Below, piece by piece: positions 35,590 to 43,894 of a DNA stretch of 64,000 nt. A program made the position numbers and the translations under genes. The stretch is from Flavobacteriaceae bacterium 3519-10. GTDB taxonomy: Bacteria; Bacteroidota; Bacteroidia; Flavobacteriales; Weeksellaceae. Position 1 is the stretch's first letter. Each line of letters starts with the position of its first letter. The notes beneath the pieces were generated by a model that saw only the letters and a list, made by a program, of their open reading frames with translations, did no database searches and was not told the DNA's origin. Location: NCBI GenBank assembly GCA_000023725.1, contig CP001673.1, positions 1,684,342-1,748,341 on the forward strand. The letters are read 5' to 3'.

Positions 35590-36363
35590 TTAGGCAGTCT
35601 GTAACTTTGCTTTTCTCCGGATAAAATGGAGCACGCAGCTCACTAATACTACACCTGCCGCTCCGAGAGCAACCGCATAAACCGTTAAATTTTCAGATTG
35701 ATTACAAACTGCAATTGCGATAAGCGCCCAGACGGCAACCAGCGCGAAAACCGGCGCGTTTTTAATCCAGGTCATATAAAGATGGACCAGCACTGCGACT
35801 GAAATCATAATTACTGTCCACGTAACTTCCGAGAGACCCCAACCGTCCCAACCGATCTTCTGCAGCCACGATGCCGCCGCGGCGATTAGTGCCACGCTGA
35901 TCCAGCCGGAATAAATCTGAAACGGAATATTTATGAGCCATTTCTCCGCGGCATTTCTTTTATATTGAAGCGCTGTAAGCAATATGATCAGTAATGCAAC
36001 TAATAAAACCGCGAGAATAACTACCGACAAACCCGTATATCCGTAGAGCCAGGTTACGATCCACAAGCAGTTGGCCACACACGAGATCACAAACCACCAT
36101 CCGATTTTCTCCACAAAGCCATCGGCTTCGGTTTTATCTTTAGTGAAAATACTTCGGCCCGTATAAATCACAAAGCCCAGCATGAGCAGATATATCAGTC
36201 CCCAAATCGAAAAGGCATATCCGGCGGGAGTAAATAAATTGTGGTACTGATCGGAAACTTTTCCGATGGTGTTGCCATCGAAAACTCCTGTGTTGCTTAC
36301 GTAATTAAAGATAATTGTGAAAACCAGCGAAACTCCGTTTGCAATTTGTAATGATTTTTTCAT
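35590..36363 (-). CDS. TspO/MBR-related tryptophan-rich membrane protein
   Basis: 257 residues with about seven hydrophobic segments. The front part YHNLFTPAGYAFSIWGLIYL and W-rich stretches such as WWFVISCVANCLWIVTWLYG match the TspO/MBR family, though it is longer than classic TspO (about 160 residues). TspO proteins bind porphyrins and respond to light or stress; function here is inferred. An operon with the hydrolase behind it is likely. Confidence 0.7.
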   Translation of the reverse strand: MKKSLQIANGVSLVFTIIFNYVSNTGVFDGNTIGKVSDQYHNLFTPAGYAFSIWGLIYLLMLGFVIYTGRSIFTKDKTEADGFVEKIGWWFVISCVANCLWIVTWLYGYTGLSVVILAVLLVALLIILLTALQYKRNAAEKWLINIPFQIYSGWISVALIAAAASWLQKIGWDGWGLSEVTWTVIMISVAVLVHLYMTWIKNAPVFALVAVWALIAIAVCNQSENLTVYAVALGAAGVVLVSCVLHFIRRKAKLQTA

Positions 36364-36411
36364 GGCCGTTTATTTTTCCCTCACCGAAAGTAAAAATCGT
36401 TCCAAATACGA

Positions 36412-37527
36412 TCAGCGATATTGTTCCCACCATTTTTCATAAACCTTTCCATCATCCTGCCAGTTTACTTTTTCGCCTATTTTAGGCATAATAATCCTGA
36501 GGTTTTCTGTATTCAGCTCAATCATCTTATCCAAAGGTTCATACCATGCATGCGGTGCAAGCGTGAATTTGGAATTATGAACCGGGATCATGCGCTTGGC
36601 GTTGAGGTCTTTCATCGCGTTGATGTTTTCGCCCGGCATAAAATGAATATAACGCCAATCCCGGTTATACTGGCCGTTTTCGAGAATTGCGAGATCGAAA
36701 CCACCAAATTTGTCACCAATTTTTTTGAAGTGCGTATCGTATCCACTGTCGCCGCCAATATAAATGCGCTGTGTTGGCGTTTCAAACACAAAACTTGCCC
36801 AAATCGCCTGGTCACGCTTCAATCCGCGACCGGAAAAATGGCGCGCAGTTTCACAGTACACTTTAACTCCGTCACCCAGATCGGCGCTTTCTGCCCAGTC
36901 GAGTTCAATTAGTTTTGCTGGGTCGTATCCCCAGTATTCCAGATGTTCGCCGGTGCCGAGGCCTGTAATTACCTTTTTGACTTTCGGTTTAAGCTTTTTA
37001 ACGGTTTTAAAATCCAGATGATCCCAGTGATCGTGCGAGATGATCAGATAATCGAGTTCCGGGATGTCGTCTGTGCTGTAAAGATCCGCGCCGGCGAAAG
37101 CTTTGGTGGTGAAAGAAACCGGTGAGGCGTTGCCACTGAAAACCGGATCTACCAGAATCTTTTTGCCGTCTATCTGTATGAAATACGACGAATGGCCCAT
37201 CCATATATAAACGTTTTCTTCAGGCTTAAGTGTTTTTAAATAGGTTTTGGTAAAACTGAACGGTTTACGCGGTTTCGTATCCTGCGTCTTTCCGAAAAAC
37301 ATCCTGAACATCACTTCGGGCATCGATGTGTCTTCGGCAAGCTGTGGTGTTTTATTTAGATTATCGAAGCGGCCGTTTTTGTAATGCGGCGACTTCTGAA
37401 TCCGTTCCAAACGTTTGCCCGAAGGAGCTTTTCCGAACTGCGACTGGTTTAAAAACAGCGAGGTTCCCGATGCCAACAGCACGATAAATATCAGTAGTGA
37501 AATCATAATTTTTTTTAGCGTCTTCAT
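36412..37527 (-). CDS. MBL-fold metallo-hydrolase (NAPE-PLD/UlaG-like)
   Basis: 371 residues with an N-terminal membrane anchor (KKIMISLLIFIVLLASGTSLF). The metal-binding motif is ISHDHWDHLD (HxHxDH variant, near residue 165), preceded by WMGHSSYFIQIDGKKILVDPVF and followed by ARHFSGRG, YIGGDSGYD and the final histidine in PVHNSKFTLAPH. This is the layout of NAPE-phospholipase D-like and UlaG-like enzymes. A lipid phosphodiester substrate is possible but not shown. Confidence 0.85.
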   Translation of the reverse strand: MKTLKKIMISLLIFIVLLASGTSLFLNQSQFGKAPSGKRLERIQKSPHYKNGRFDNLNKTPQLAEDTSMPEVMFRMFFGKTQDTKPRKPFSFTKTYLKTLKPEENVYIWMGHSSYFIQIDGKKILVDPVFSGNASPVSFTTKAFAGADLYSTDDIPELDYLIISHDHWDHLDFKTVKKLKPKVKKVITGLGTGEHLEYWGYDPAKLIELDWAESADLGDGVKVYCETARHFSGRGLKRDQAIWASFVFETPTQRIYIGGDSGYDTHFKKIGDKFGGFDLAILENGQYNRDWRYIHFMPGENINAMKDLNAKRMIPVHNSKFTLAPHAWYEPLDKMIELNTENLRIIMPKIGEKVNWQDDGKVYEKWWEQYR

Positions 37528-37666
37528 ATTTGGGGTTTGTCGAACCGTTTAATACGGTTTTGAAATCGCTGCAAAATTAAGGTAATTGCAGTAATGTATC
37601 GGTGCCGGGAACGGTGTATGAACAAATGTACTTCATAGCCCCGACTGAACGGCCTGTCTGAGCTCT

Positions 37667-37700
37667 CCCCTGTCTGAAAATGCACATTTTCAGACAGGGG
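37667..37700. repeat. Perfect 16-bp inverted repeat with a 2-nt loop
   Basis: CCCCTGTCTGAAAATG (37667-37682) and CATTTTCAGACAGGGG (37685-37700) are exact complements separated by CA. The string CTGTCTGA also appears just upstream (near 37654). There is no T run. The segment GGCGGGTACGCC follows near 37716. Unlike a terminator it is followed by AAGCGAG. Confidence 0.85.
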
Positions 37701-37764
37701 AAGCGAGTAGTGAAGGCGGGTACGCCGGTGGAAAGAGCGGAAACTTAGCTGCTCCTTAAACTCG

Positions 37765-38586
37765 TTAGGGTTTTGCCGGAAGCTGGTCGCGCAACTGCAC
37801 TTTCTTGAAGGTATAAGCGCACATCATAATGCTGAATTCATACAGCAGAAGCAGCGGAAATGCGGCCATCAACATGCTCAGCACGTCTGCCGGAGTGATG
37901 ATGGCGGCCACAACCATAATCAGCACAATTGCGTGGCGGCGGTAAGTGCGCATGAATGTCGGCGTTAAAATACCGATAGAAGTAAGGAAATACACGATCA
38001 CCGGAAACAGAAATATGATGCCCATGCCCAGCACGACCTGCATGAAGAGCGTGGTGTAATCGCTGAGATCAAAAAGCTGTGTGATAGAATCTGATATGGT
38101 GAACAGCAAACCGAAGTTGATGGCGAACGGCAAAATAAGGAAGTAGCCAACAAGGATACCGACCAGAAACAGAATCCACACAAAATTGATCAGAAACACC
38201 GAATTTTTGCGCTCACTCGGATGTAAAGCGGGCGAAATAAAACGCCACAACTCCCACACGATATACGGAAAAGCGACCACCATGCCGCCAAAAATAGAGA
38301 CGGACATCATTACATTGAACTGCTGAAACAGCTTTTTCTGCTGCACCGCAAAATGATCGGGAAGAATAATACTATCATAACCCAGAAGTTCGCGAGAGTA
38401 ATGATTGACGACACGAAAGGTGAAAAAATCGTTTTTGGTAGGCCCGAAAAAGACATGGTCCATAATCCAGTTTACATTAAGACCCACCACCACAGCTCCG
38501 AGCACAATAGCGATCAGCGAACGGATCAGGTGCCCTCTCAGCTCGCCAATATGTCCCCAAAACGACATTTCTTTCTTTTCGACCAC
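37765..38586 (-). CDS. tatC: Sec-independent (twin-arginine) translocase component TatC
   Basis: 273 residues with six hydrophobic segments. It opens MSFWGHIGELRGHLIRSL after six codons, the conserved N-terminus that recognises twin-arginine signals, and contains FPYIVWELWRFISPALHPSER, with the conserved F-P-E cluster. It is the receptor of the Tat system that exports folded proteins. tatA is not in the window. The start is a GTG at 38586; an ATG at 38568 is the alternative and would begin directly at the conserved motif. Confidence 0.93.
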   Translation of the reverse strand: MVEKKEMSFWGHIGELRGHLIRSLIAIVLGAVVVGLNVNWIMDHVFFGPTKNDFFTFRVVNHYSRELLGYDSIILPDHFAVQQKKLFQQFNVMMSVSIFGGMVVAFPYIVWELWRFISPALHPSERKNSVFLINFVWILFLVGILVGYFLILPFAINFGLLFTISDSITQLFDLSDYTTLFMQVVLGMGIIFLFPVIVYFLTSIGILTPTFMRTYRRHAIVLIMVVAAIITPADVLSMLMAAFPLLLLYEFSIMMCAYTFKKVQLRDQLPAKP

Positions 38587-38691
38587 AGAATTTTGTTTAG
38601 AATTTTTACGATCAGGCCCGATTTATTTTGCCCTAATCTGCCGCGAAATTACTGAATTAAGTATAATTTTTACGCTGTGAAAGGATGTAAA

Positions 38692-39651
38692 TTAGTTTAT
38701 GCCTTCATCCAACAGCCTGTGAATATCGATAATACCTGAATATTTACCGTTATCGGTAACGATCAGCTGCCCAATATTTTTATCCTTTAAAATCTGCATC
38801 GCTTCTTTTGCAAGCGCGTTTTTATCAACGGATTTTGGGTTTTTGGTCATAATATCCACTGCCGTTACTTTGGTTAAATTCTGCTGGCTGATGAGCATCC
38901 TCCTCAGGTCGCCATCAGTAATTACGCCTGTAATTCTCTCGTCGTCTGTCACCACCGTAATTCCGTGGGTGGAAGCGCTGATTGAGATTATAATTTCGCG
39001 GATGCCTGCATTCTCGCTGACCTGCGGTTTCTGCGGCGACAGGAACTGCTCCACTTTGGCAGTAAGATTCTTACCCAGCGCTCCGCCCGGATGAAATTTG
39101 GCAAAATCGCTTTCCTTAAAACCGTTGATTTCCATAAGACAGACGGCCAACACATCTCCAAGTGCCATCTGAACTGTGGTTGAACTTGTAGGCGCCAATT
39201 TTATCGGGCAGGCTTCTTTTTCTACTGAGGTATTTAAAACAACATCCGATATTTCAGCAAGTTTAGAATTTAAATTGCCTGTCATGCCGATTAATGCTGA
39301 GGAATATCCTTTTAAATAAGTGAGCAGATTTACAATTTCGGGCGAGTTTCCCGAATTTGAAATACAGAGTACCACATCTGATTTCTGAATTACACCCAAA
39401 TCGCCGTGCAACGCTTCCGAAGCATGCAGAAACTGCGACGGAGTGCCGGTAGAATTAAGCGTAGCTACAATTTTATTCCCAACATGGGCAGATTTCCCGA
39501 TTCCTACGACAATAAGTTTTCCTTTGCTTGAGTTAATAATTTCTACCGCCTTCAAAAAACTGGCATCAAGACGGTTTTTGAGGTTTTCGAGCTCTGAAAT
39601 TTCGGTTTCAATGGCGGTGCGGGCTGTGCGGAGAATTTCCTCGTTATTCAT
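38692..39651 (-). CDS. kdsD: KpsF/GutQ family arabinose-5-phosphate isomerase
   Basis: 319 residues. An N-terminal SIS sugar-isomerase domain (GKLIVVGIGKSAHVGNKIVATL, then FLHASEALHGDLG) is followed by two CBS domains (about 205-319). It interconverts ribulose-5-phosphate and arabinose-5-phosphate, the first step to KDO for lipopolysaccharide. The length and the SIS-CBS-CBS order are as in KdsD/KpsF. A -7 box at 39754-39761 lies back to back with that of recQ. Confidence 0.92.
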   Translation of the reverse strand: MNNEEILRTARTAIETEISELENLKNRLDASFLKAVEIINSSKGKLIVVGIGKSAHVGNKIVATLNSTGTPSQFLHASEALHGDLGVIQKSDVVLCISNSGNSPEIVNLLTYLKGYSSALIGMTGNLNSKLAEISDVVLNTSVEKEACPIKLAPTSSTTVQMALGDVLAVCLMEINGFKESDFAKFHPGGALGKNLTAKVEQFLSPQKPQVSENAGIREIIISISASTHGITVVTDDERITGVITDGDLRRMLISQQNLTKVTAVDIMTKNPKSVDKNALAKEAMQILKDKNIGQLIVTDNGKYSGIIDIHRLLDEGIN

Positions 39652-39736
39652 TTTATTGGTTTGGTAATGAAGTGACTATTCGCTGGTATTTATCCCGAAA
39701 GCACGTTACATTCTTTTTATTCTGACTTTTATTTTT

Positions 39737-39744
39737 TAACTTTG
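39737..39744 (+). promoter_or_regulatory. -7 box (TAACTTTG) probably serving recQ
   Basis: TAnnTTTG match on the plus strand, about 104 nt before the recQ start. Confidence 0.35.
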
Positions 39745-39753
39745 AGTGATATG

Positions 39754-39761
39754 CAAATTTA
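39754..39761 (-). promoter_or_regulatory. -7 box (TAAATTTG) probably serving kdsD
   Basis: Exact match on the minus strand. Only 9 nt separate it from the plus-strand box, so the two promoters overlap. Confidence 0.4.
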
Positions 39762-39847
39762 GCAAACAATTCGGACGTGAAGAACTGCGCTGCAGAAACC
39801 GCCAGACAGGCTTATCCGGACGACTTAAAATCTTATTTACAACATAA

Positions 39848-42046
39848 ATGAAAACAAATACCGCCGATTTACCAAAGCTACTGAAGAAGTATTTCGGCTT
39901 CTCTACATTTAAAGGTCATCAGCAGGAAATCATACAGAATCTGCTCGAAGGTCAGGATATATTTGTGCTTATGCCCACGGGTGGAGGCAAATCGCTGTGT
40001 TACCAGCTTCCCGCATTGATGTCGGAGGGTACGGCCATCGTGGTTTCGCCACTCATCGCACTGATGAAAAATCAGGTTGATGCGGTGAACGGCCTTTCGT
40101 CTGATCAGGGCGTCGCTCATGTACTCAATTCATCACTCAACAAAACGCAGATCAAGCAGGTTTTTGATGATATCCGCGCCGGCAGAACCAAACTTCTGTA
40201 TGTTGCTCCCGAATCCTTAATTAAAGAAGATTATCTTGAGTTTTTAAAAGAGGTGAAAATTTCATTCGTCGCCATCGACGAAGCGCACTGTATTTCGGAG
40301 TGGGGGCATGATTTCCGTCCCGAATACCGCAACCTTAAACTTATCATCGATAAAATTGCCGATGTACCCGTGATTGCTTTAACGGCAACGGCTACCCCAA
40401 AAGTGCAGGACGACATCCAGAAAACCCTCGGAATGTCCAACGCGCTTGTATTTAAAGAAAGCTTTAACCGCCCGAACCTTTATTATGAGGTGAGACCCAA
40501 AGTAAACATCGACCGCGAAATCGTTAAATTTATCAATGCGCGGAAAGGAAAATCGGGTATTGTGTATTGTCTCAGCCGCCGGAAGGTGGAAGAATTTGCA
40601 CAGCTGTTGCAGGTCAACGGCATCAACGCCCTGCCCTACCACGCCGGCCTCGACCAGAAAACGCGCGTGATGAACCAGGACAAATTCCTGATGGAGGAAG
40701 CGGATGTAATTGTGGCTACAATTGCGTTCGGAATGGGTATCGATAAACCGGATGTGCGTTTTGTAATTCATTATGATATCCCGAAATCGCTTGAAAGTTA
40801 TTATCAGGAAACCGGCCGCGCCGGAAGAGACGGTGGCGAGGGCTACTGTCTGGCTTTTTACGATCCCAAAGACATTGAAAAACTCGAAAAATTCCTTGCA
40901 CAGAAACCGGTATCGGAGCGTGAAATAGGTCTACAGCTTCTGAACGAAGTGCAGGGCTACGCGGAAACATCGATGAGCCGCCGACAGTATATTCTGTATT
41001 ATTTTGGTGAGCAGTTCGATCCCGTAAACGGTGCCGGTGCGCGGATGTGCGACAATTTCACGAATCCGCCTACACTGAAAGATGCAACCAAAGAACTGAA
41101 GCAGGTTTTAAGCCTTGTGAAGGAGCTCGAAGAAAAATTTAAAACAAAAGACCTGATATCGGTAATCGTCGGCAAGGAAAATTCGGTGACAAAATCTTAC
41201 AAACTTGAGACTTTGAAACAGTTCGGATTTGGCAGAAACCAGCCCGAAAACTTCTGGAAATCTATTATCCGACAGGCTACTGTGCAGAATTTCCTTCAAA
41301 AAGATATCGAAACTTATGGCGTGCTTAAGATTACAGACAAAGCACAAAAAGTAATCGACGGAACCGATAAAAACCCTTTTCTCATCGCCGAAGACCGCGA
41401 GTACAACCTTGCGCAGACAAAGGCAGACTCTGATCAACTGGAGCAGAACAGCGTTTTGGATGAAGTTCTTTTCAAAAACTTAAAAGATTTAACGGTACGT
41501 GTAGGCAGAAAACACGGGGTTCCACCCTACACTGTTTTTATGGACCCGAGCCTTGAGGATATGACGGTTCAGTATCCTACAACGATCGAGGAAATGTCGA
41601 AAATATACGGCGTAGGCGAAGGTAAAGCCAAACGTTATGGTAAAGATTTCGCAGATTACATCAAAAATTATGTAGCCGAAAACGGGATCGAAAGAACCCA
41701 GGATATGGTGATCAGGCAGGTTGCCAACAAATCGAGCCATAAAGTTTTCATCATCCAAAGCACCGACAAGAAAATTGACCTCGAGGATATTGCAAAAGCC
41801 AAGAATCTTTCAATGGAAGATTTGCTGAAAGAAATGGAAAGAATTGTATATCAAGGCACTAAACTCAACATTGATTATTATATCGACGAGAATTTTGATG
41901 AAGATATCGTTGCCGATTTTATGCAGTTTATGAGCGAAAGTGAAAGCGACAGCATGAAGGTCCTTCTGGCAGAGTTTGGTGACGACCTCAGCGATGAAGA
42001 GGTGAGAATGCTGAGAATTAAGTTCATTTCTGATGTTGCTAACTGA
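39848..42046 (+). CDS. recQ: ATP-dependent DNA helicase RecQ
   Basis: 732 residues. Superfamily 2 helicase motifs: MPTGGGKSLCYQLPA (motif I, near residue 39), DEAHCISEWGHDFRPEY (II plus the RecQ aromatic loop), ALTATATPKVQDDI (III), and QETGRAGRDG (VI). An RQC-like region and an HRDC domain (near 515-600) follow, with an extra acidic C-terminal part of about 120 residues. The zinc-binding cysteine set is degenerate: SRRQYILYYFGE lacks the first Cys, and only one Cys remains in GARMCDNF. It unwinds DNA during recombination repair. Confidence 0.94.
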   Translation: MKTNTADLPKLLKKYFGFSTFKGHQQEIIQNLLEGQDIFVLMPTGGGKSLCYQLPALMSEGTAIVVSPLIALMKNQVDAVNGLSSDQGVAHVLNSSLNKTQIKQVFDDIRAGRTKLLYVAPESLIKEDYLEFLKEVKISFVAIDEAHCISEWGHDFRPEYRNLKLIIDKIADVPVIALTATATPKVQDDIQKTLGMSNALVFKESFNRPNLYYEVRPKVNIDREIVKFINARKGKSGIVYCLSRRKVEEFAQLLQVNGINALPYHAGLDQKTRVMNQDKFLMEEADVIVATIAFGMGIDKPDVRFVIHYDIPKSLESYYQETGRAGRDGGEGYCLAFYDPKDIEKLEKFLAQKPVSEREIGLQLLNEVQGYAETSMSRRQYILYYFGEQFDPVNGAGARMCDNFTNPPTLKDATKELKQVLSLVKELEEKFKTKDLISVIVGKENSVTKSYKLETLKQFGFGRNQPENFWKSIIRQATVQNFLQKDIETYGVLKITDKAQKVIDGTDKNPFLIAEDREYNLAQTKADSDQLEQNSVLDEVLFKNLKDLTVRVGRKHGVPPYTVFMDPSLEDMTVQYPTTIEEMSKIYGVGEGKAKRYGKDFADYIKNYVAENGIERTQDMVIRQVANKSSHKVFIIQSTDKKIDLEDIAKAKNLSMEDLLKEMERIVYQGTKLNIDYYIDENFDEDIVADFMQFMSESESDSMKVLLAEFGDDLSDEEVRMLRIKFISDVAN

Positions 42047-42072
42047 TCTGTTTAACGCAAAAAACACAAAAG

Positions 42073-42321
42073 ATGGTAAACAACATGGAACCTATAAAAA
42101 CCGAGATCGCCGACTGGTTAAAATCGCTTGAAGACGAAACTGTACTGCTGGAGATTTTAAAGATAAAAAACCGACTTGAAATTCCGCGCGTGTCTGAGGA
42201 AAGAACTGCGTATTCTATTAAAGATGATTTTGATGAAAGGTTTGCGCAAGGCCTTACAATGGAAGAATCGAGAAAAAGAACGCGCGAATTTATTGAAAAA
42301 TTGCCTTGGAAAAAACAATAA
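42073..42321 (+). CDS. Putative antitoxin of a small type II toxin-antitoxin pair
   Basis: 82 residues, acidic and mostly helical: EIADWLKSLEDETVLLEILKIKNRLE at the start and LTMEESRKRTREFIEKLPWKKQ at the end. No DNA-binding domain is obvious, but small helical proteins of this kind commonly precede RelE/ParE toxins in Bacteroidota. It overlaps the next gene by 16 nt, which indicates coupled translation. It starts 26 nt after recQ. Confidence 0.55.
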   Translation: MVNNMEPIKTEIADWLKSLEDETVLLEILKIKNRLEIPRVSEERTAYSIKDDFDERFAQGLTMEESRKRTREFIEKLPWKKQ

Positions 42322-42629
42322 TTTTTTCTCAGGCGTTTCATCAGTCGATCGAAGAGCTCATCTACGTATTATATGCAAAAAAATATTTTGGCTTTAAAAC
42401 AGATTCACATGCCTATGCGCAGAAAATTTATGATTTCATAAGTATCAATGTTACAATGCCTAACTCCAGAAAAAGCCCGTTCAACTTTCAACAATATGGC
42501 AAAAAATACATAAAATACAAAGCCAACAGCCACACAACCTGGTATATTTTCTTTGACCAGAAAGGCGACCGCTTTGTTATTAATTATATTCTCAACAACC
42601 ATTCACAGGAATATCCTGAACTTTTCTAG
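42306..42629 (+). CDS. Putative RelE/ParE-like toxin
   Basis: 107 residues starting at a TTG (42306) inside the end of the antitoxin-like gene. The C-terminal half (KYIKYKANSHTTWYIFFDQKGDRFVINYILNNHS, key strands near 70-100) has the beta-strand order of the RelE/ParE fold, with a helical N-terminus (HQSIEELIYVLYAKKYFGF). RelE-type proteins cut mRNA on the ribosome and ParE types poison gyrase; which applies here is not clear. The TTG start and overlap favour lower output than the partner. Confidence 0.55.
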   Translation: MEKTIIFSQAFHQSIEELIYVLYAKKYFGFKTDSHAYAQKIYDFISINVTMPNSRKSPFNFQQYGKKYIKYKANSHTTWYIFFDQKGDRFVINYILNNHSQEYPELF

Positions 42630-42668
42630 CTGTTCGCAACACATTTTTAAAGTTTCTACATAAACTTT

Positions 42669-43751
42669 ATGAAAAAAACCTCCATAATCTTTATCCTTCC
42701 CGATCTTGAAACGGGCGGCGCAGAACGTATCATAACCACCATCGCTAATGAACTTCCACGAGGAATTTTCGAACCTAAGATTCTGCTTCTCCGGAAAACG
42801 GGTGCTTTCCTCGGTAATGTGAAGGATGACGTCGAGATTATTGATATAAAAACGCAGAAAATCCGGTTTGCCTTAAAGCCAATTCTACTCGAAATAAAAC
42901 ACCGGAAACCCGACATCGTCTTCTGTGGTTTTGGCGAAATCAATGCCTATCTCTCGCTTTTTATACCTCTTTTTCCTAAAACAAAATTCATTGCCCGCGA
43001 AACGAACGTAGTTTCGCAACACGTCAAACGGCCGGAAATCAGGTTTTTCTACAAATTCTACAACAATTTCCACCGGATTGTTGCGCAGAGCGACGATATG
43101 AAAAATGACCTTATAGCGAATTTCAGCGTTAGGCCTGAAAAAATAATCAAGATCAACAATCCCGTTGACTTAGATTATATCGGAAGACAAACGGAGAATG
43201 CAACCCTACCGGAAAGCTTTAAACAAGATTTTAAAAATGTAGTTGCGATCGGAAATCTCTCTGCCAGGAAGGGTTTTGATCATCTGCTCAAAGTATTTTC
43301 ACAGTTAAGAAATGAAAAATTCCTCCTCCATATCATTGGCAGCGGACGAGATTACGGAATGCTGGAGCAATTAAGAACTGATCTGAACTTAGAAAACGTC
43401 ATTTTCCACGGCCAACAGGACAATCCTTACAGATTCTTAAAGTTTGCCGACCTTTTCATCCTGTCGTCGCGCTACGAAGGTTTCCCGAATGTATTGCTTG
43501 AAGCGGGCGCGTGCGGAATTTATTCGCTCGCAAATAACTGTCCGGGCGGAATTTTGGAGATCATTCAACCAAAAATTAATGGCGAAACAGACAACATCAC
43601 AAATCACGAAGCATTTGCAGAAAAAATCAAATTAATTTTGAGAGAGGATCATAATGAGGATAATATCAGATTTTCGATAAAATCCCGATTCGAAAAAAAT
43701 CTTATTATGAAACAGTATGAAAATATTTTGATAAATATTGCGTTAAAATAA
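42669..43751 (+). CDS. Glycosyltransferase family 4 protein
   Basis: 360 residues in the GT-B fold. The opening IIFILPDLETGGAERIITTIANELP is the GT4 N-domain signature. The C-domain shows VVAIGNLSARKGFDHLLKVF (near residue 190) and FADLFILSSRYEGFPNVLLEAGACG (near 258), with the E-x7-E catalytic motif. It moves a sugar from a nucleotide donor, probably for surface polysaccharide or LPS. No other polysaccharide gene is adjacent. Confidence 0.9.
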   Translation: MKKTSIIFILPDLETGGAERIITTIANELPRGIFEPKILLLRKTGAFLGNVKDDVEIIDIKTQKIRFALKPILLEIKHRKPDIVFCGFGEINAYLSLFIPLFPKTKFIARETNVVSQHVKRPEIRFFYKFYNNFHRIVAQSDDMKNDLIANFSVRPEKIIKINNPVDLDYIGRQTENATLPESFKQDFKNVVAIGNLSARKGFDHLLKVFSQLRNEKFLLHIIGSGRDYGMLEQLRTDLNLENVIFHGQQDNPYRFLKFADLFILSSRYEGFPNVLLEAGACGIYSLANNCPGGILEIIQPKINGETDNITNHEAFAEKIKLILREDHNEDNIRFSIKSRFEKNLIMKQYENILINIALK

Positions 43752-43770
43752 ATTAAATATTTTTAATTTC

Positions 43771-43846
43771 TGCAAACTTTTTACTATTTAAAAATATTTA
43801 TATTCCTGATTTGCAGCCAACTAGTAAAAAATATTTGCAAACTTTT
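43771..43846. repeat. Direct repeat TGCAAACTTTT upstream of the ribonucleotide reductase gene
   Basis: Copies at 43771-43781 and 43836-43846, 65 nt apart, in an AT-rich leader. They may be regulatory. Confidence 0.35.
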
Positions 43847-43894
43847 CGCCGTTCAAATTAAGTTCACTACATTTATTTTTTAAATTAAAAATGC

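Noticed and set aside
37667-37700. Terminator for the tatC or metallo-hydrolase transcripts
   Set aside because: The hairpin has no T run on either strand, so it is listed as a repeat.
43752-43894. Cobalamin riboswitch before nrdJ
   Set aside because: The B12-box and stem pattern could not be found by eye in this short AT-rich leader.
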